From the NCBI GenBank assembly GCA_037179515.1, contig JAXCGZ010000059.1, forward strand, positions 66,001 to 130,000: DNA of 64,000 nucleotides, read 5' to 3'. Shown here in pieces: positions 46,765 to 60,900 of this stretch. The translations under genes were made by a program, and so were the position numbers. This DNA comes from Halocaridina rubra. Its lineage: Eukaryota; Arthropoda; Malacostraca; Decapoda; Atyidae. Each line of letters begins with the position of its first letter. Position 1 is the first letter of the stretch. Below the pieces are notes generated by a model. The model was not told where the DNA came from, ran no database searches, and worked only from the letters and a program-made list of their open reading frames with translations.

Positions 46765-49700
46765 ACTTTTTTTTCCACATTGTGAATTATTAAAATGGTT
46801 TTCACTCTGTGAATCATTGAAACTAAATATTTCTTTTACAAGTATTTGCATACCTACTCTGTTTAAGTTGTGGATTGCTTCTTGTTTTTTCACTGTGTGG
46901 ACCTAAATGAAGTAGTATTCTTATATAAGAATATTTATTCAACATTACATTTCTCAGACTTAATTTTACTCTCGAGTGAAATTATACTTTAAATTGCTTT
47001 TACGTAAACTTACTTATGCAGTTTTCGTAACTGTTAGAAAAATATTTGGTTCCTTTGTAAATTAGTATGTTCATTCATGGTTGAATTACCAATAAGTACA
47101 AGTGTAAAATATGCAGCATTTAGGGAAATTTAATTCAGTGTTTTGTAAAGCTTCGTGTCTACTTTTTCCTTCACTTGTTGCCTCTCCTCTAAGCAGGTCA
47201 GACTACCCTCTGAAATTGTAGTTTCCTTATTAAAGTTTCCAATGCTTGTGAGATTGGTAAGGATATTTTGAGAAATTATGTTACCATGTGTACGTTGATA
47301 TATATATTTCAGATATTAGATCTGGAATTTATTTTATGCTCTTTCTGCATTACTTGTGCTTGTTTATTGGTATTTTTCGATCAAGTAACATCTTGTATCG
47401 CATCTTATGTAGAACTAAAGTTAGCATTGTGTTGATTTTATTTAGTTTTCATATGCTAGCATATTGTGTTAACTTTTCTTTGATTGCATTAAAACTGAAT
47501 ATGTTATAGATTTTAACTATTGTCTCATATGGTAATTTTGACCTTGAGCACTTATGTTTGCAGTGCTTGTTATGCCATGTTCATGATATGTTTTACTTCT
47601 TTTCATCTTCTATGATACTTGATCTAGAATGCTACTGCTGTTGCTTTAAACACAGGCTGAGTAAGTGTTCTAAGTCATTTGAGTTATCATATTTACTGCT
47701 GTGAATAAGTATAAGACCTTGTACTGTTAATGGACTGCAGTATTATTACTTTTCTTGTGTTTTTTCTTAGAATCCGCATTACGATTTTGCATAAAGAGTC
47801 ACGTATCCCAGAGAAAATACTTTGTTGTAATATTAAACACTGTTCTTTAGGGGTTTCATGCCGTTCACTGGTGCCATTAATTTGATTGAAAAGGATACAT
47901 GTTTTTGGGATATTGTTGAAGAAAATGTCATATGCAGTTGTTGGAAAGTAAATGTATGGACCTATAATATCGTAGCACTTTTCTCTCTCTATTTACTGTT
48001 TAAAAATATAAATACGAACTAAGATGATATGCAGTCTGAATAGGTACTATGACCTCCTTATCCGTGGAAACCTATCCCTTGGAAGAAGACCCAGTCTATA
48101 AGAGCCTGTACTGTACTTGTGATATTTATTTCTTATTTTGCAACCACATAGAAAATCAGTATACAGCTCTCACCAGTATTTTAACTTATGCTTTGGAAAT
48201 GGATCTTGCCATACAGGCTAATTTAATAGCCTTATTGGAGCATTATTCTCATTATTATGATTGTTGATATTTGTAGCAAGTCCAAATACAGATGGCTGTT
48301 TTTTTCTTTTGTAGATATCATATATCTCTCGGAAGAGGCTGATACACCTCTTTAATAAACTTATGAGTGATTGAAGATTTTTCTCACTAGTTTTTTTGAT
48401 ACCCTCATTTCTCTTTCAGAAATTTATTACATTTGTTCTTTTATCATTTAGATCTTTAATAGTATTTTTTTTTGCCGGATATGCAGTATGTATACAGTAT
48501 ATATCTCAATATATATTGCATATAAAGCTATGTCAGCACGCGAATTTAAGAAACTTTTTTTATTTCGTTTGAACATCAGCTATTTGTTACCCTATGGTTT
48601 AGAAAGGTTCATAAAGTTTTGAAGAGTGCAAAATGAATGTGTTATATAATTGCTGCTACAGTACTGTATTTTAGACCTTGAGTACAATGGACATTAATAC
48701 TATTGCCAACTCTTTTCATAATTTATCAAGTTTTCTTTGGAGCAGGATGTTCTCTTTCATGTGTGTTTTTCGAAAGGCATCAAGCGACCTTTTTAACTTG
48801 CTCATACCTCGTTCTTTTGGTACTTTGTGTTTGTTTACAATTAATTTATTTGAAATTGCTTGAAAGACTGCCATCTAATTATGATAATTGTTTGAAAGAC
48901 TGCCATATAATTATGATATCAATCTTCACTTCTCAAAGTAATGGAATTCTACTTGAGTAGATATTTCTAATAAATTTCGCTGAATCTTCTCAAAGTAATG
49001 TAATTCAGGTTTGTTAGGTATTGCTGGTATATGTCACTGAATCTTGCAAGTAATCTTCATTACTCAAAGTAATGGAATTCAAGTTTATTGGATATTGCTA
49101 ATAATGCGAATAAACGTCACTTAAACTTGCAAGATACTTACTAGCAGACAAAGTTTTCAAGATGGGTTAAGTGTCTACAACTTACCAGTAAATATCGAAC
49201 CTCCATCATAGACAGAGCAAATAGGATGTACAGTTGGCTGGCTGAATATACAGTAAATAACGTTTTGTTAATAAGTAAGTCTTTTCATACTGGTTACTTT
49301 ATAAAAGTATCATACTTTTAAGTCGTAATATATAGTAGTTCTTTTTAGATGATGAGAATTTATTGATTTTAGGCACTGGCCCTTTAAATAATTGTAACCA
49401 CCTTGTAAAACAGGAATTCTTGCTTGTATTTATTGTTTTTATTTTAGCATTTTGATACAGCATTGAATGAGGTCTCCACTTAGCTTTCTAGTTAGATTCT
49501 TATGCTACTCATTGCCGAGTATACACAGGGAGTTTTCATTTCCACTACATGTGCTGTGAAATACACTTCCTTTATAAGTATTATTATTTTCTTCACGGAA
49601 AGCTTTAATATGATCTAAAATTATATAAAATAGCTCATTACACCATCAGTATTCAGGTATATTTGTTCCTCATGTAGATAGGCTCTTGAAGATGTGGATC

Positions 49701-49962
49701 AGCAGTACTGTATAGGTGCAGTTACTTATGACTTCTTTGTAATGGCTAATGTATTTAACTTTGTGCTTGACTGTAATAATCAAACAACTGGTAATTAATG
49801 TGTGACTACTCAATGCCAGTTGTTTAACTGGGCTGATGCTACTTGATTTATATTTGATAATCTTTTATGCCAGTTACGTAAAAGATCTTATGCTGTAAAC
49901 ATCAGCTTAAAGAGTACAATCTCTTTTTGCAAGTTTTTCATTAATCTCGCTGTCAGAATTGA

Positions 49963-50037
<75 letters not shown>

Positions 50038-51190
50038 GTTTCGAATTCTTTCATCACTCGAACAGGAGTAGGATACACGGACATGCATATAGTTCTTTAA
50101 AAACTCATCGGACCATCTCATTGAGCTTGTCATATTAGAATACTTCATGTATGATATGTTAGTTTTTGCCCTCAAAATCTTTACACTCTGAAGGGTTAAA
50201 CCAAACTTAAACCAAAATATATTTTTTTTTCATAACAAATCGTTATTAGTAAGACTGACAGCATACAAAATAAACTTGATCATTGGTCTTGATCTCTCCT
50301 CAGGATTATTTTTATCATGTACAAGGGATAATCACAATAATACAGAAATAGGGAGATGATAACATATTAGGTTATATTAGTACATTTTTGCATATCATGA
50401 TGGATATATCTCATCGTATGACTTATGACATTATGAAGCTTACACTTATTTCAACACTTAATTTCAAACAGTGATTTAGTATTTTATATATGAATAAAGG
50501 AGGCATTGCAATAAAGAAATATATCGATCCTGATGCAAAAATGTGTTTGATAAGGGAAATGAAATATTGAGTTAGTAATATTATTTAGGTTGTTGGTATG
50601 ATTGCACGTCTGTATGAACAGTCATCATATATAAAGTACAGTATTACGAATTTTCTCTACGGTTTTAGGCTCTGGTTTTCAAAAAGTATTGAAATGAAAA
50701 CATTATTGAAAATTATAAGTACTGTACATTGATTCTTTGTAGTGTCCTGGCTTATATGTTGTATAGCATCCTCTTGATTAACATAGTTGTGCATGCTAAT
50801 TTTTTAATATAATAAAGGGAAAATTCCATTCACAGTCGTTATAAAAGAAATTTGTTGAAAAATGTTGTCACCAATTCTTGAAAACCTGATCAAAAATCCA
50901 CAACAGCAAAGGTTCATCTTGGGATTGGAGGTCACATTCTGGACTTTGTTTCTTATTTACCAAGACCTGAGTGTACATAAGGTTGATCATCATGGTTGTA
51001 TCCATACAGAGCAGATCCCATATTGGATTTAGCCCTTGGTGAGCTCCCACCGGCACCTAGGACTTGTGCACTCTTAGCTAAATGTAGGAAGAAATATACA
51101 GTAGTCATTAATTATCTAGTCTATTTTTGCATATAGTTTCTTCATATGTTCATATGTACAACCACCTTCTTCCTTCCAGAATAAAAAATC
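46765..51190 (+). other. FAM193 3' UTR and downstream spacer
   Basis: AT-rich and non-coding. Candidate polyadenylation signals are ATTAAA at 47229-47234 and AATAAA at 48354-48359; which is used cannot be told from sequence. Short open frames here (for example 48049-48267) have no family resemblance or splice context. A repeated ATTACTCAAAGTAATG-like segment near 48930-49080 is the only local repetition apart from the (ATT)n tract. Confidence 0.5.
49964..50036. repeat. (ATT)n microsatellite
   Basis: About 24 perfect ATT units in the spacer downstream of FAM193. Confidence 0.95.
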
Positions 51191-53410
51191 ACACAAGGGA
51201 ATTTCCTACACCAACATGTACCGGATCCAACGAGGGCTAGGGGTGGGGATGACTCATAGCTGCTTGATCTAGTATGCACAGAAAATGTGTTGGATAATTA
51301 AAAAACTTGAATATGAACCACCAGTTGAAAAGAGTGACCACTGTAATGTTGTTGATGGAGTGTATCATCGAAAATGTTCTGCCTAAAAGTAGATGTACTG
51401 AGGACACGAGGAGGAACTATCCGAAAGGCAATTACATCAAAATTAATTAGCTGCTTGCAGTTATTGACTGGAGGACCTTATTTAACAACAAATCTGTACG
51501 AAAAATCTACGATATATTTTGTGAGGCATATGGGAAGATAGTAGGTTGTTGCATACTTTCCACCAAAATAGGAGTTATTCATGCCAGAGAGAAATGGTTC
51601 AATAATGAGTGTAGAGAGCTAAGGAGTAGAGAAAAATATGCTGGAAAATGCATAGGAGATAAGGCATAAATCCCTGGTAGACTTACAAAAAAGCAAGAAA
51701 TGATTACCTAAGTAAAATAAGAGAGGCAAAGAGAGACTATGAAAGGGATATCAACAGGAAGGCTAAAGAAAATCCTAAACTTTTCCACAGCTTTATCAGA
51801 GGAAATATGAAGAGATCTGCGGAGAATTGAACAAGGAGTTTCAGTCAATATTTACAGCAGAAAATATTCCACCTCCTCATATAGCAGCGATAGGAGCTCG
51901 CGAGCCAGTATCAGAGAACGTCATCTTTTCAGCAAGGGAGGTATGGAAAGCGATGATGGAGTTAGGTGCTCATTAAGCAACAGGTCCTGATGATATTTCC
52001 CCTTATATACTTAAGAAATGTGCTAAATCAACATCGGCAGTACTATGTATAATATTTGAAAAGTCGCTGGAATCTGGGGAGATTCCAAGCTGCTGGAAAC
52101 AAGCGAACATGGTACCTATCTCTAATAGGGGAAGGAGGGATACAGCTCTAAACTACAGACCTGTTTCCTAGACCAACATAGTTTGCAAAGTAATGACACT
52201 ACTAAGAAAACACATCTCTCCACTTGGAGTCCTTCAACTTTTTGACAGTGAGACAACATGGCTTCAGAGAAGGTAAATCAATAGTAAAAAACTTATTAGA
52301 ATTTTATGACGAAGTAAGCCGAATCTTGCAGGAAAGAGAGGGCAGGGCAGATTGCATATTCCTGGACTTGCAGAAGTCATTTGATATGGTCCCACACGGG
52401 AAACTTATTAAGAAGCTGCAAGCAATGGCGAGAAGAGATGGAAATGTCTTGGAATGGATATCAAATTACTTAGATGGAGGGGAACAGAGGGTTAGAGTAA
52501 GATACTCAGTGTCTTAACGGAGAAGAGTTAGTAGTGGAGTTCCGAAGGGTTCAGCTTTAGGGCCACTTTTGTTCCTTGTATATGTAAATGACCTACCAGA
52601 GTCTGTAAATTAATTCACGAATATGTTTGCAGATGATACAAAGATTGTGAAAAAAGTAAGAGACGAAAGAAATTAATGGTAGAGAACTTCAGGATGATCT
52701 AAATAGTCTCCATGAGCAGTCAGAAAAATGGCTTATGAAATTCAATACTTCTAAGTGTAAGGTAATGAGAATGGGTGCAAGTGCGAGAAGGCCCAAGCTT
52801 GAATACTAAATAGCAGAAGCAGAGCTTCAAGAGACAGAGAATGAGAGAAATCTAGGGTGAACATACTGGCAGATTTGTCTCCGGAAATGCATGCAAATGG
52901 CAGAGTAAGGGCAGAATATACTTTCTTAGCAAATGTAAGGGTAGCCTTCAGGTACATGGACAAGGAAATATTCAGAAATATTCATGTAACCTATGTGAGG
53001 CCAAAGGTTGAATATGCAATCCAAACTTGAAAAAGCACGTAATTAAGCTGGAAAAAGTTCAAAGACATTCCATGAAGCTGGTGCCAGTAATAGGCAATCT
53101 CAGATATGATGAGAGCCTGAGGGAATTAGACTTACCATCACTAGAAGCTAGAAGAATGACGGGGGATATGGTGACGGTTTTTAAATTCCTTCATGGTTTT
53201 GACAGAGTGGATAGGGATCGATATTTTGATATGGCTAGCACTAGAACTAGAGGTCATAATTTGAAGCTTTGTAAGAAAACTTCTTTCCAGGATGTAATAA
53301 AATAGTTCTTTGGTGCAAGAGTAGATGCTGATTGAAATGAGCTATTCGAGAAGTTAGGGGCTCTTTCCTGTAAGCACAATTAGGCAATTAAATTCCGTAA
53401 ATTTTACACA
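51191..53410 (+). mobile_element. LINE array unit E1 (same family as A-F), decayed
   Basis: Starts inside the endonuclease (CACAAGGGAATTTCCTACAC) and runs through linker, RT (52224-52517 is the longest open piece, with FLDLQKSFDMVPHG) and C-terminal domain to a tail near 53380 (GCACAATTAGGCAATTA), then (AC)n. It has many stops, an internal deletion of the linker near 51805 and another near 53355. Old copy. Confidence 0.85.
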
Positions 53411-55030
53411 CACATACCCCACTCCTCAGATTGCAAAGAAAGGAGCTCATGGGCTGGTATTAGAGAACAGCATCTTTTCGGCCACAGAGATATGCAAAGA
53501 GATGATGGAGTTAGCTGCCCATAAAACTACAGGTTCTGATGATATATCCCTATGTACTTAAGAAATGCACTAAATTAATATCAGTGGCACTAAGTATCAT
53601 ATTTAAAAAGTCACTGGAATCAGGGGAGACTCCAAGATACTGGAAACAAGCAAATGTGGTACCTATCTTCAACAAGGGAAGGAGGGATACAGGCTAGTTT
53701 GCCAAGTTATGGAGAAACTACTAAGAAAACACATCTCTCTTCACTTGGAATCCTTCAACTTTTTGTCAGTGAGACAACATGGCTTCAGAGAAAGTAGATC
53801 AACAGGAACAAACTTATTAGAATTTTATGACGAAGTAAGCCATATCTTACAGGAAAGAGAGGGCTGGGCAAATTGCATATTTCTGACTTCCAGAAAGTAT
53901 CTGACACATTCCCACACGGGAGACTTATTAAGAAGCTGCAAGCAATGGCGAGAATAGGTGGAAATTTCTTGGAATGTATAAAAACTTACTTAGAAGGAAG
54001 GGAACAGAGGGTTAAAGTAAGACACTCAGTGTCCGAATGAAGAAGAGTTAGTAGCGGAGTTCCACAGGGCTCAGTTTTGGGCCATTTTTGTTCTTTGTAT
54101 ATGTAATTGGCCTACCAAAGTCTGTAAATTCATTCATGAATATGTGTGCAGATGATGCAAAGATTGTGAAGAAAGTAAGAGACGAGAACAATGGCAGAGA
54201 ACCTCAGGACAATCTAAATAGTCTGAATGAGTAGTCAGAAAAGTGGTTAATGAAATTCAATACTTCTAAACGTAAGGTAATGAGGATGGGTACAAGTGCG
54301 AGAAGGCCCAAGCTTGACTACTCAATGGCAGGAGCAGAACTTCAATAGACAGAGAATGAGAATGAGAGCGATCTAGGAATAAACATGCTGGCAGATTTTT
54401 CTCCAGTAATATAATAAATGGCAAAGTAAGGGCAGCATATACTTTCTGAGCAAATGCAAGGGTAGTATTCAGGCACTTGGACAGGGAAATGTTCAGAAAT
54501 ATTTACGTAACTTATGTGAGGCCACAGTTTGAATATGCGGCCCCCTTTTGCAACCTACACTTGAAAAAGCACGTAGTTAAGCTGGAAAAAGTTCAAAGAC
54601 ATGCCACGAAACTGATCCCGAAAAATGCGCAATTTAAGGTATGAAGAGAGACTAAGGGAATTAGATTTACCATCACTCGAAGCTAGAAGAATTAGGGGGG
54701 ATATGGTGACGGTTTTTAAATTCCTTCATGGTTTTGACAGAGTGGATAGGGATCAATATATTGATATAGCTTGGACTTGAACTAGAGTTCATAGTTTGAT
54801 GCTTCGTAAGAAACTTCTTTGCTGCATGTAAGGAAGTACTTTTTGTTAGTGTAAGAATAGTTGATAACTGGAATTAGCTAAGCGAGGTGGTAGTTAATGC
54901 TAACTCAATCCATAGTTTTAAGGACAAGTATGATAAGTATCACTAAGTATAAAATGGAAGCGACCAGGAGACGGGAAGTTACGAGCTTGGGGCTCTTGCC
55001 TGTAAGCATAATTAGGTAGTTACACACACA
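53411..55030 (+). mobile_element. LINE array unit E2, 5'-truncated, decayed
   Basis: Begins at ATACCCCACTCCTCAGATTG in the linker, immediately after the (AC)n of E1. Runs through RT (53709-53957 open) and the C-terminal domain to its own tail, ATAATTAGGTAGTTACACAC at 55008-55027. Several frameshifts and stops. Confidence 0.86.
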
Positions 55031-55118
55031 CAGGTATGATAAGTAACACTAAGTATAAAATGGAACCGATCAGGAGACGGGAAGATATGAGCTTTGGGCT
55101 CTTTCCCGTAAACACAAT
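55031..55118 (+). mobile_element. LINE array unit E3: 3' end only
   Basis: An 88-bp unit holding only the last codons and the 3' UTR (GGTATGATAAGTAACACTAA through CCCGTAAACACAAT). It is an extreme 5' truncation placed directly after E2's (AC)n tail. Confidence 0.88.
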
Positions 55119-55755
55119 CAGAAATACATATAAATGGCATAGTAAGGGCAGCATATGCATTCTTATCAAATGTAAGGGTAGCCTTCAGGCACATGGACAA
55201 GGAAATGTTCATAAATATTTATGTAACCTATGTGAGGCCAAAACTCGAATATGCAGCCCCCTTTTGGAATCCGCACTTGAAAAAGCACATAGCTAAGCTT
55301 GAAAAAGTTCAAAGACATGCCACGAAACTGGTGCCAGAAATACGCAATCTCAGTTATGATGAGAGGCTGAGGGAATTAGACTTACCATCACTGGAAGCTA
55401 GAAGATCGAGGGGGGATATGGTGACAGTCTTTAAATTCCTTCATGGTTATGATAGAGTGGATAGGGATCGATATTTTGATATGGCTGGCTCTAGAACTAG
55501 AGGTCATAGTTTGAAGCTTGGTAAGAAAACTTCTTTGCAGGATGTAAGGAAATACTTTTTCAGTGCAAGAGTAGTTGATAATTGGAATTGGCTAAGCGAG
55601 GAGGTAGTTAATGCTATCTCAATCCATAGTTTTAAGGACAGGTATGATAAGTATCACTAAGTATAAAATGGAAGCGATCAGGAGACTGGAAGATACGAGC
55701 TTTGGGCTCTTTCCCGTAAACACAATTAGGTAATCACAATTAGGTAATCACACAC
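55119..55755 (+). mobile_element. LINE array unit E4, 5'-truncated, young
   Basis: About 637 bp beginning at CAGAAATACATATAAATGGC in the RT C-terminal region. It keeps an open frame at 55193-55660 for the C-terminal domain, ending in DRYDKYH. Two perfect tail units (55731-55752) are followed by (AC)n. Its close match to copies C and F marks it as young. Confidence 0.9.
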
Positions 55756-56131
<376 letters not shown>

Positions 56132-56282
56132 CAAAAGCAGTGTGGGCATAGCTAGGCATTTCAGCTCAGAATTAGATTAGGAAATGGATGGCAAGCAGAT
56201 TGTTCAGAAAACTAGAAAGAAGAAGAATTATTATCTTTCCCAATTCTTTCAATCCTATTCTGCCTCTCTCTAGTGGCGTCAC

Positions 56283-56460
56283 ATTTTTTCGAATACAATT
56301 AAAATATCTGAATTCCAGATCAAAACTTAGCACGAGGGTCTGCCCCTCTTTTTCTTTATTTAATTTTCGTGCTTTTCCCTCTAATTCCCTTATATCCTTA
56401 ATACCCTCCCCTTTTTCCCCCTCCTATCCTATCCCATCCTAAAAAAAAAAAAAAAAAGAA
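56283..56460 (+). mobile_element. SINE-like element with poly(A) tail and perfect duplication
   Basis: A 178-bp insertion between two identical copies of AGTGGCGTCAC (56272-56282 and 56461-56471), with an A17 tail followed by GAA. The body is pyrimidine-rich on this strand (GGGTCTGCCCCTC, TATCCTATCCCATCC). A second copy lies at 3892-4083. The perfect 11-bp duplication and A tail show retroposition by an L1-like endonuclease. No tRNA, 7SL or 5S similarity noticed. Confidence 0.85.
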
Positions 56461-56471
56461 AGTGGCGTCAC

Positions 56472-59137
56472 CCTGCATGGGGTTAAGAGAGTTCACTCGA
56501 CGTCGTCTGTAATCCCCCCCCCTCTATCCTATTGTATCGTATCGGAATCAACAGAGCGAGAATCAGGGATGGCTTTGGTTCCTATAGCTGTTGCTTTATG
56601 TAATTGACTTATATTCGTGTGAATTATTGCAGTCCCTTAATATTCGTTTTATGCACCCCTTCCATAGCCTAACTAGGGAAATCAGTGCTACCAACACTTT
56701 CTGGAATGTGCTGAGTAGTTTTATAAACACCCAAATTGACCTATGAAACTATGCAAGACTCAAACCGAGTTAGATTAGGTTAGCTGGCTTTGGTTAGGTT
56801 AGATTGTATTATATTAGTACCCACCGCCACCCACTAATATCGGCCTTTACCAAAAAGAAAAAGAAAAAAAAATAGTGACCCGAGAAAAAATTATCAGATT
56901 AATTCAAAGCACCATCAAAACATACCAGAAAAAAAAAAGGTCCATAAGTGGAAGGGGTGCATAAAACGAATCTTATCCTCTTGTGCATGACGGATTTTAT
57001 GCATTATGGATTAGTTTTATACTTTTAGCTTTTATTATAGGTCAGTATAACTTGAATGTGAATACTTGGGCTAAAGCGCTTTGATGCATGTTAATTTTGA
57101 CCCCTTTTACAAAATGGCTTGAATATTTTTTGGGGTCTTTTTAGAATTTAAGGCCGTAACAGCCTGCAGTGCGATTTATATGGCTCTCTCTTACTTTTAT
57201 ATTACGTTCGTATACAGGTGGAATCACTGCTTATGCTTATTACCAAAATTACATTTCCAAAGTAATACATCATTTGCAATTGCCTTCATCTCTCTTCCTT
57301 TGTCATTATATGGCCTGCCTCCTCACATAGTCTACATTTGCGTTGCCGATTTTGCGAATTTCCTACTTGAACTAACAGGCTGAGGAAGAATATAATGGAT
57401 AATTTAGAGGTTTACCTCCTATCAAGCAAGTATTTTGTCCACACAAGCAGATTCTTGAAAGGTTCATTTATATATTTTTACTATTACACCCATATCATCC
57501 CCACCTAATTTATTCTGATTGAGTAGGTCTTGATACTTTTTTTTTTTTTTTTTTTTTTTTGAACGAATGTGATCTTCAAAACTCGTAAAATATCCGATAA
57601 TAGTTTAAGTTAGATACAGTTATGTAAGGTTAAGAATAATTTTTGACGGTCTTGAAGGTCAGATTAAGTCAAACCACGTCAAATGCCCCAAGGAAAACGA
57701 ACTTCACATCCAAAGGGAGATAGATGAAGGCGTAAAAAATTATTGTTTCGTTTAACACTGCCCACCATTAAGTTTTAACATGGTTAATATATAAAAGGAA
57801 GGTAGACGCTTCCCTATTTGTCCTCAGATTTTAACTTTTGGTTTTGGATATATGGAACATCCATGATATACTTCTTAATTTCTAAAGTTAACCATTTTAT
57901 GACAGCTTATTTTGCGATATTTTTTTTTTCGATAACAGATTATGTTGCGACACTACAGCTGAAGGTTTTTTGAACTTAAATAGGTCTGTCCAGGACAGTT
58001 CGATGTTAAGTCTTCCTTCACTTACGGTTCTTTTTCTATGCCTACAGCTACACTGAATATTCTTGGATATTCATTACACATCTTTTATTATCCCTTCAGA
58101 TCTGACAAGTCATTACACTCTCCATCTCTGTTCTTCTTTACTTTATGTTTTCTTCGTGCCCAGGCCCGATAAGGGCTGTTTTATTTTATTATTTTTTTTT
58201 TTGGCCCGTCCCGGTGTCACAATAAAAAAAAAAAAAATGTAAACGGGGTCTGGGGGCCAGGTTCTATTGGAGAAAGACGGTTCTGGTTAGTAATTGAGAA
58301 GTTTACACCACATAATTGACGTATAAGTTGATATGTGTTTTTTCAGAGATTTTGCATGAAAATTTCAGGTTTGATAATCATTTCTGTTAAATATTGGGGT
58401 ACAAGTCTATCTGGTCTTTAACTTGGTATTAATATATGAAGTTAAATTAGAATAAGTATATAATACCGTTTTAGTGATTGTTTATTCTCATATTATGTTA
58501 TTTTACCCACCATACTGAATTGCATGCAAACTAAAACGAAAACATAATTTTACCCCATTCTTCCCATTCACATTATATTGACGGTTATTGCCTCACTGCT
58601 CTCGAATGGAAATTTATTATTAGAATTTTATTGACCCATACAGATAGCACTTCCTAGTGCCCAGTTAACCAAGTATTTTATGTTTAAAATGATAGTGTTA
58701 TTTACAGCACCTTTCTTGGGATAATTTTGCTTCAATTTGAATAATGTCAGAATATTCGTATACATTTATTTTGAGAACATCACAATGTCAGTGAAAATTT
58801 CTGGGAATTTAGTAGTGCCAAGAGTGTATTACTGGATTTTTATTGGTATGTACAGTGTGTTACTGGCTGTTTTAGTTGGGATATGTCTATACCTTATGTA
58901 GGTACAGGAGCAATGCCCTACCAGAGGATAAGACATCATGAAAAAATATTTTGTACTAAGTTTAAAGGATTTACATACATGGAGATATACAAAATTTGCA
59001 ATACCCTTTGTGAGAGGGTGGGTAAGTCAGAGCACACGCATTCATCCTAAGCTAATATACCTCATTCGCTATCCAAATGTGGTGAAGAACGGCCTTTACC
59101 TCGTATGCTTACTTCCTTCTGTTTATCGGGGTGTGAA
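56472..59137. other. Spacer, no gene recognised
   Basis: AT-rich sequence with poly(T) runs (57538-57560, 58189-58202) and short TTAGG-like words near 56770-56805. Open frames under 70 codons only; none has splice context or recognisable similarity. Confidence 0.5.

Positions 59138-59202
<65 letters not shown>
59138..59202. repeat. (AAT)n microsatellite
   Basis: About 21 AAT units, ending roughly 50 bp from the donor site of the minus-strand exon at 59255. Confidence 0.95.
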
Positions 59203-59203
<1 letters not shown>

Positions 59204-59254
59204 TTCTACAATGATAATAATTATCAATTCTTATTTTAAATCCCTTTCTCTTAC

Positions 59255-59404
59255 CTCTGTGTTTTGCAAGTAAAGCTAGAAAATCTTCTGGATTTATGGC
59301 TCCACTCTTGGCTCCTAGTTCTTTGCTCAGTGCAGCTACCTCCTCGACACTGTCCACATTCGTCCTTAGTTCATTGAAAAATTTCTGCATGTTAGACAGA
59401 ACTC
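59255..59404 (-). CDS. Single internal exon of an unrecognised minus-strand gene
   Basis: A 150-bp exon flanked on the minus strand by an acceptor (ATTTTACAG) and a donor (AGAG followed by GTAAGA). Both ends are phase 1, so it adds a whole number of codons, as real internal exons often do. The peptide includes SNMQKFFNELRTNV, SVEEVAALSKELG and NPEDFLALLAKHR. It looks like a compact helical segment with protein-like composition, unlike the low-complexity surroundings. I do not recognise the family. No partner exon is visible to the left before 56500, and upstream exons probably lie beyond the window. Confidence 0.62.
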
Positions 59405-60419
59405 CTGTAAAATATAATTACAAAATATCAGCCCAAACATTATCAAATATTGACAATTGCTGGAAAAAACAATGAGAGATAGGCCATGTAAACTGTTTGT
59501 TTGTAGTCTGGATCATGAAGATTGTGTAAAATGAATTAGGTAACCGTACCAAGCAAACAAAAATTATAATTTGTGGACTTTTTTTTTTTATTATGTCGAT
59601 TTTTTTTTATATATGCTTCATTACTGTGACCTATGCTGGGATTCCTAAATTTGCAAGCCGCATTTTCTGTTGGTTTCAGTTTTTCTTGATTTTATATTTC
59701 TCGTAGACTAAGACAGTACAGCAACCAGGTTATATGCTTATATGGTATTTATTTTATTCCCCCCCCCTTTTTTTTCATCACTGTTGTGTATGCTAAGTGG
59801 TTCAGTATTCTTGGTCTGACAACAGTGAAGCAGATTCTGAGTAATATGTCATTGCAAAGTCCATTATTCAAGTTCCCTTCATAATATTCACGATTTACTA
59901 TTAAGACAGAGTCAGGACATTCCAGTTCATGATGGAAATATTTTGCTATTTGTTTATTCTGTTTTTAATAATGTGAAAACATGTAGTGATATTTATGATA
60001 ATCCTTTGATTTCGTAAAGTATAATCAAAAGTATTGCTTGTATGAAGAATTTATATATCTTTTCAAACATGACGCATATTTAAGCAGATGGGTGTATATC
60101 GAATTGATACATATAATTTTTCATATGGCAGATAAATTAGTTTACTACGTTTATTGAATATACACAGTTTTACAATATTCAGAGTTAGAAATATTAATTC
60201 AAATATGAAAAAAGGATTAAGGGGTGGTATAGCAACCCAGAGTTCACTTATGTTGTAGAGATTTGGAAATGTGGTGAACTAGAAGTGAAGTTAAATCTAG
60301 TCCTGATAGAGAAAGTGACGAGTGCTTCTCTTTGTAAGAACTACAGAAGAAGCATTTCGTATAAACTGTGGGTGTGGTTGTGAGAGAGGAATAAAATGCT
60401 TCATGATGGTATTACATCT

Positions 60420-60900
60420 ATGGAAAGTATTACTCTCATAAAATCCCTCTCTATCTCTCTTCTTTAATTTAGGTAATTATTTCTCGCTTGCTGGTAATTT
60501 GGCTAGGCATTTATACTTTCTTTTCTCTTATACCTATTCTAGCATATGTTTCTCCACTTCTTTGCCCTCTTACCTACAACTGTTTGTACAGCTTCTAGTG
60601 CCTCCTCCTTCACTGCCTCATTTGATATCCATTTCTTTCTACGGCATCTTAGATTTTTAATTTATAATTTTTGTAAGACACTCTTAGGTTCGTATTTAAG
60701 CTCCTGGATATCTCTTCTAAGCTGTTTAATATTTTCCTTTATTTGGACACTCCAAGCTGCCATTTCATCTCTCTCAGAAGAGAGCAATGTACTTGCTTTT
60801 AATTCATTACGGCCACCATTCAGCTCTTTGTTATTATCAACTATTTTCCAGTAATTTCTCTTCATCTTTAAGACTTTCATTTGTGTGTCTGTTTGGTTTT
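60420..60900 (-). mobile_element. Decayed LINE remnant with ORF1 and ORF2 pieces joined
   Basis: Left half (60425-60570) matches the basic linker of ORF2. Right half (60571-60890) matches the ORF1 coiled coil of copy F (LLSSERDEMAAWSVQIKENI). The intervening endonuclease is missing, so about 1.4 kb was deleted. It is inverted relative to the plus-strand array nearby. Confidence 0.78.

Noticed and set aside
48049..48267. 72-codon open frame downstream of FAM193
   Set aside because: Lies in the presumed 3' UTR, with no recognisable similarity and composition like its surroundings.
53341..53412. Possible boundary of a non-LINE gene between E1 and E2
   Set aside because: The sequence is fully explained as E1's tail, (AC)n and the truncated start of E2.
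56770..56805. Interstitial telomere-like TTAGG words (also near 63550)
   Set aside because: Only two or three imperfect units. Such AGGTTAG words are common in arthropod spacer and do not form an array.
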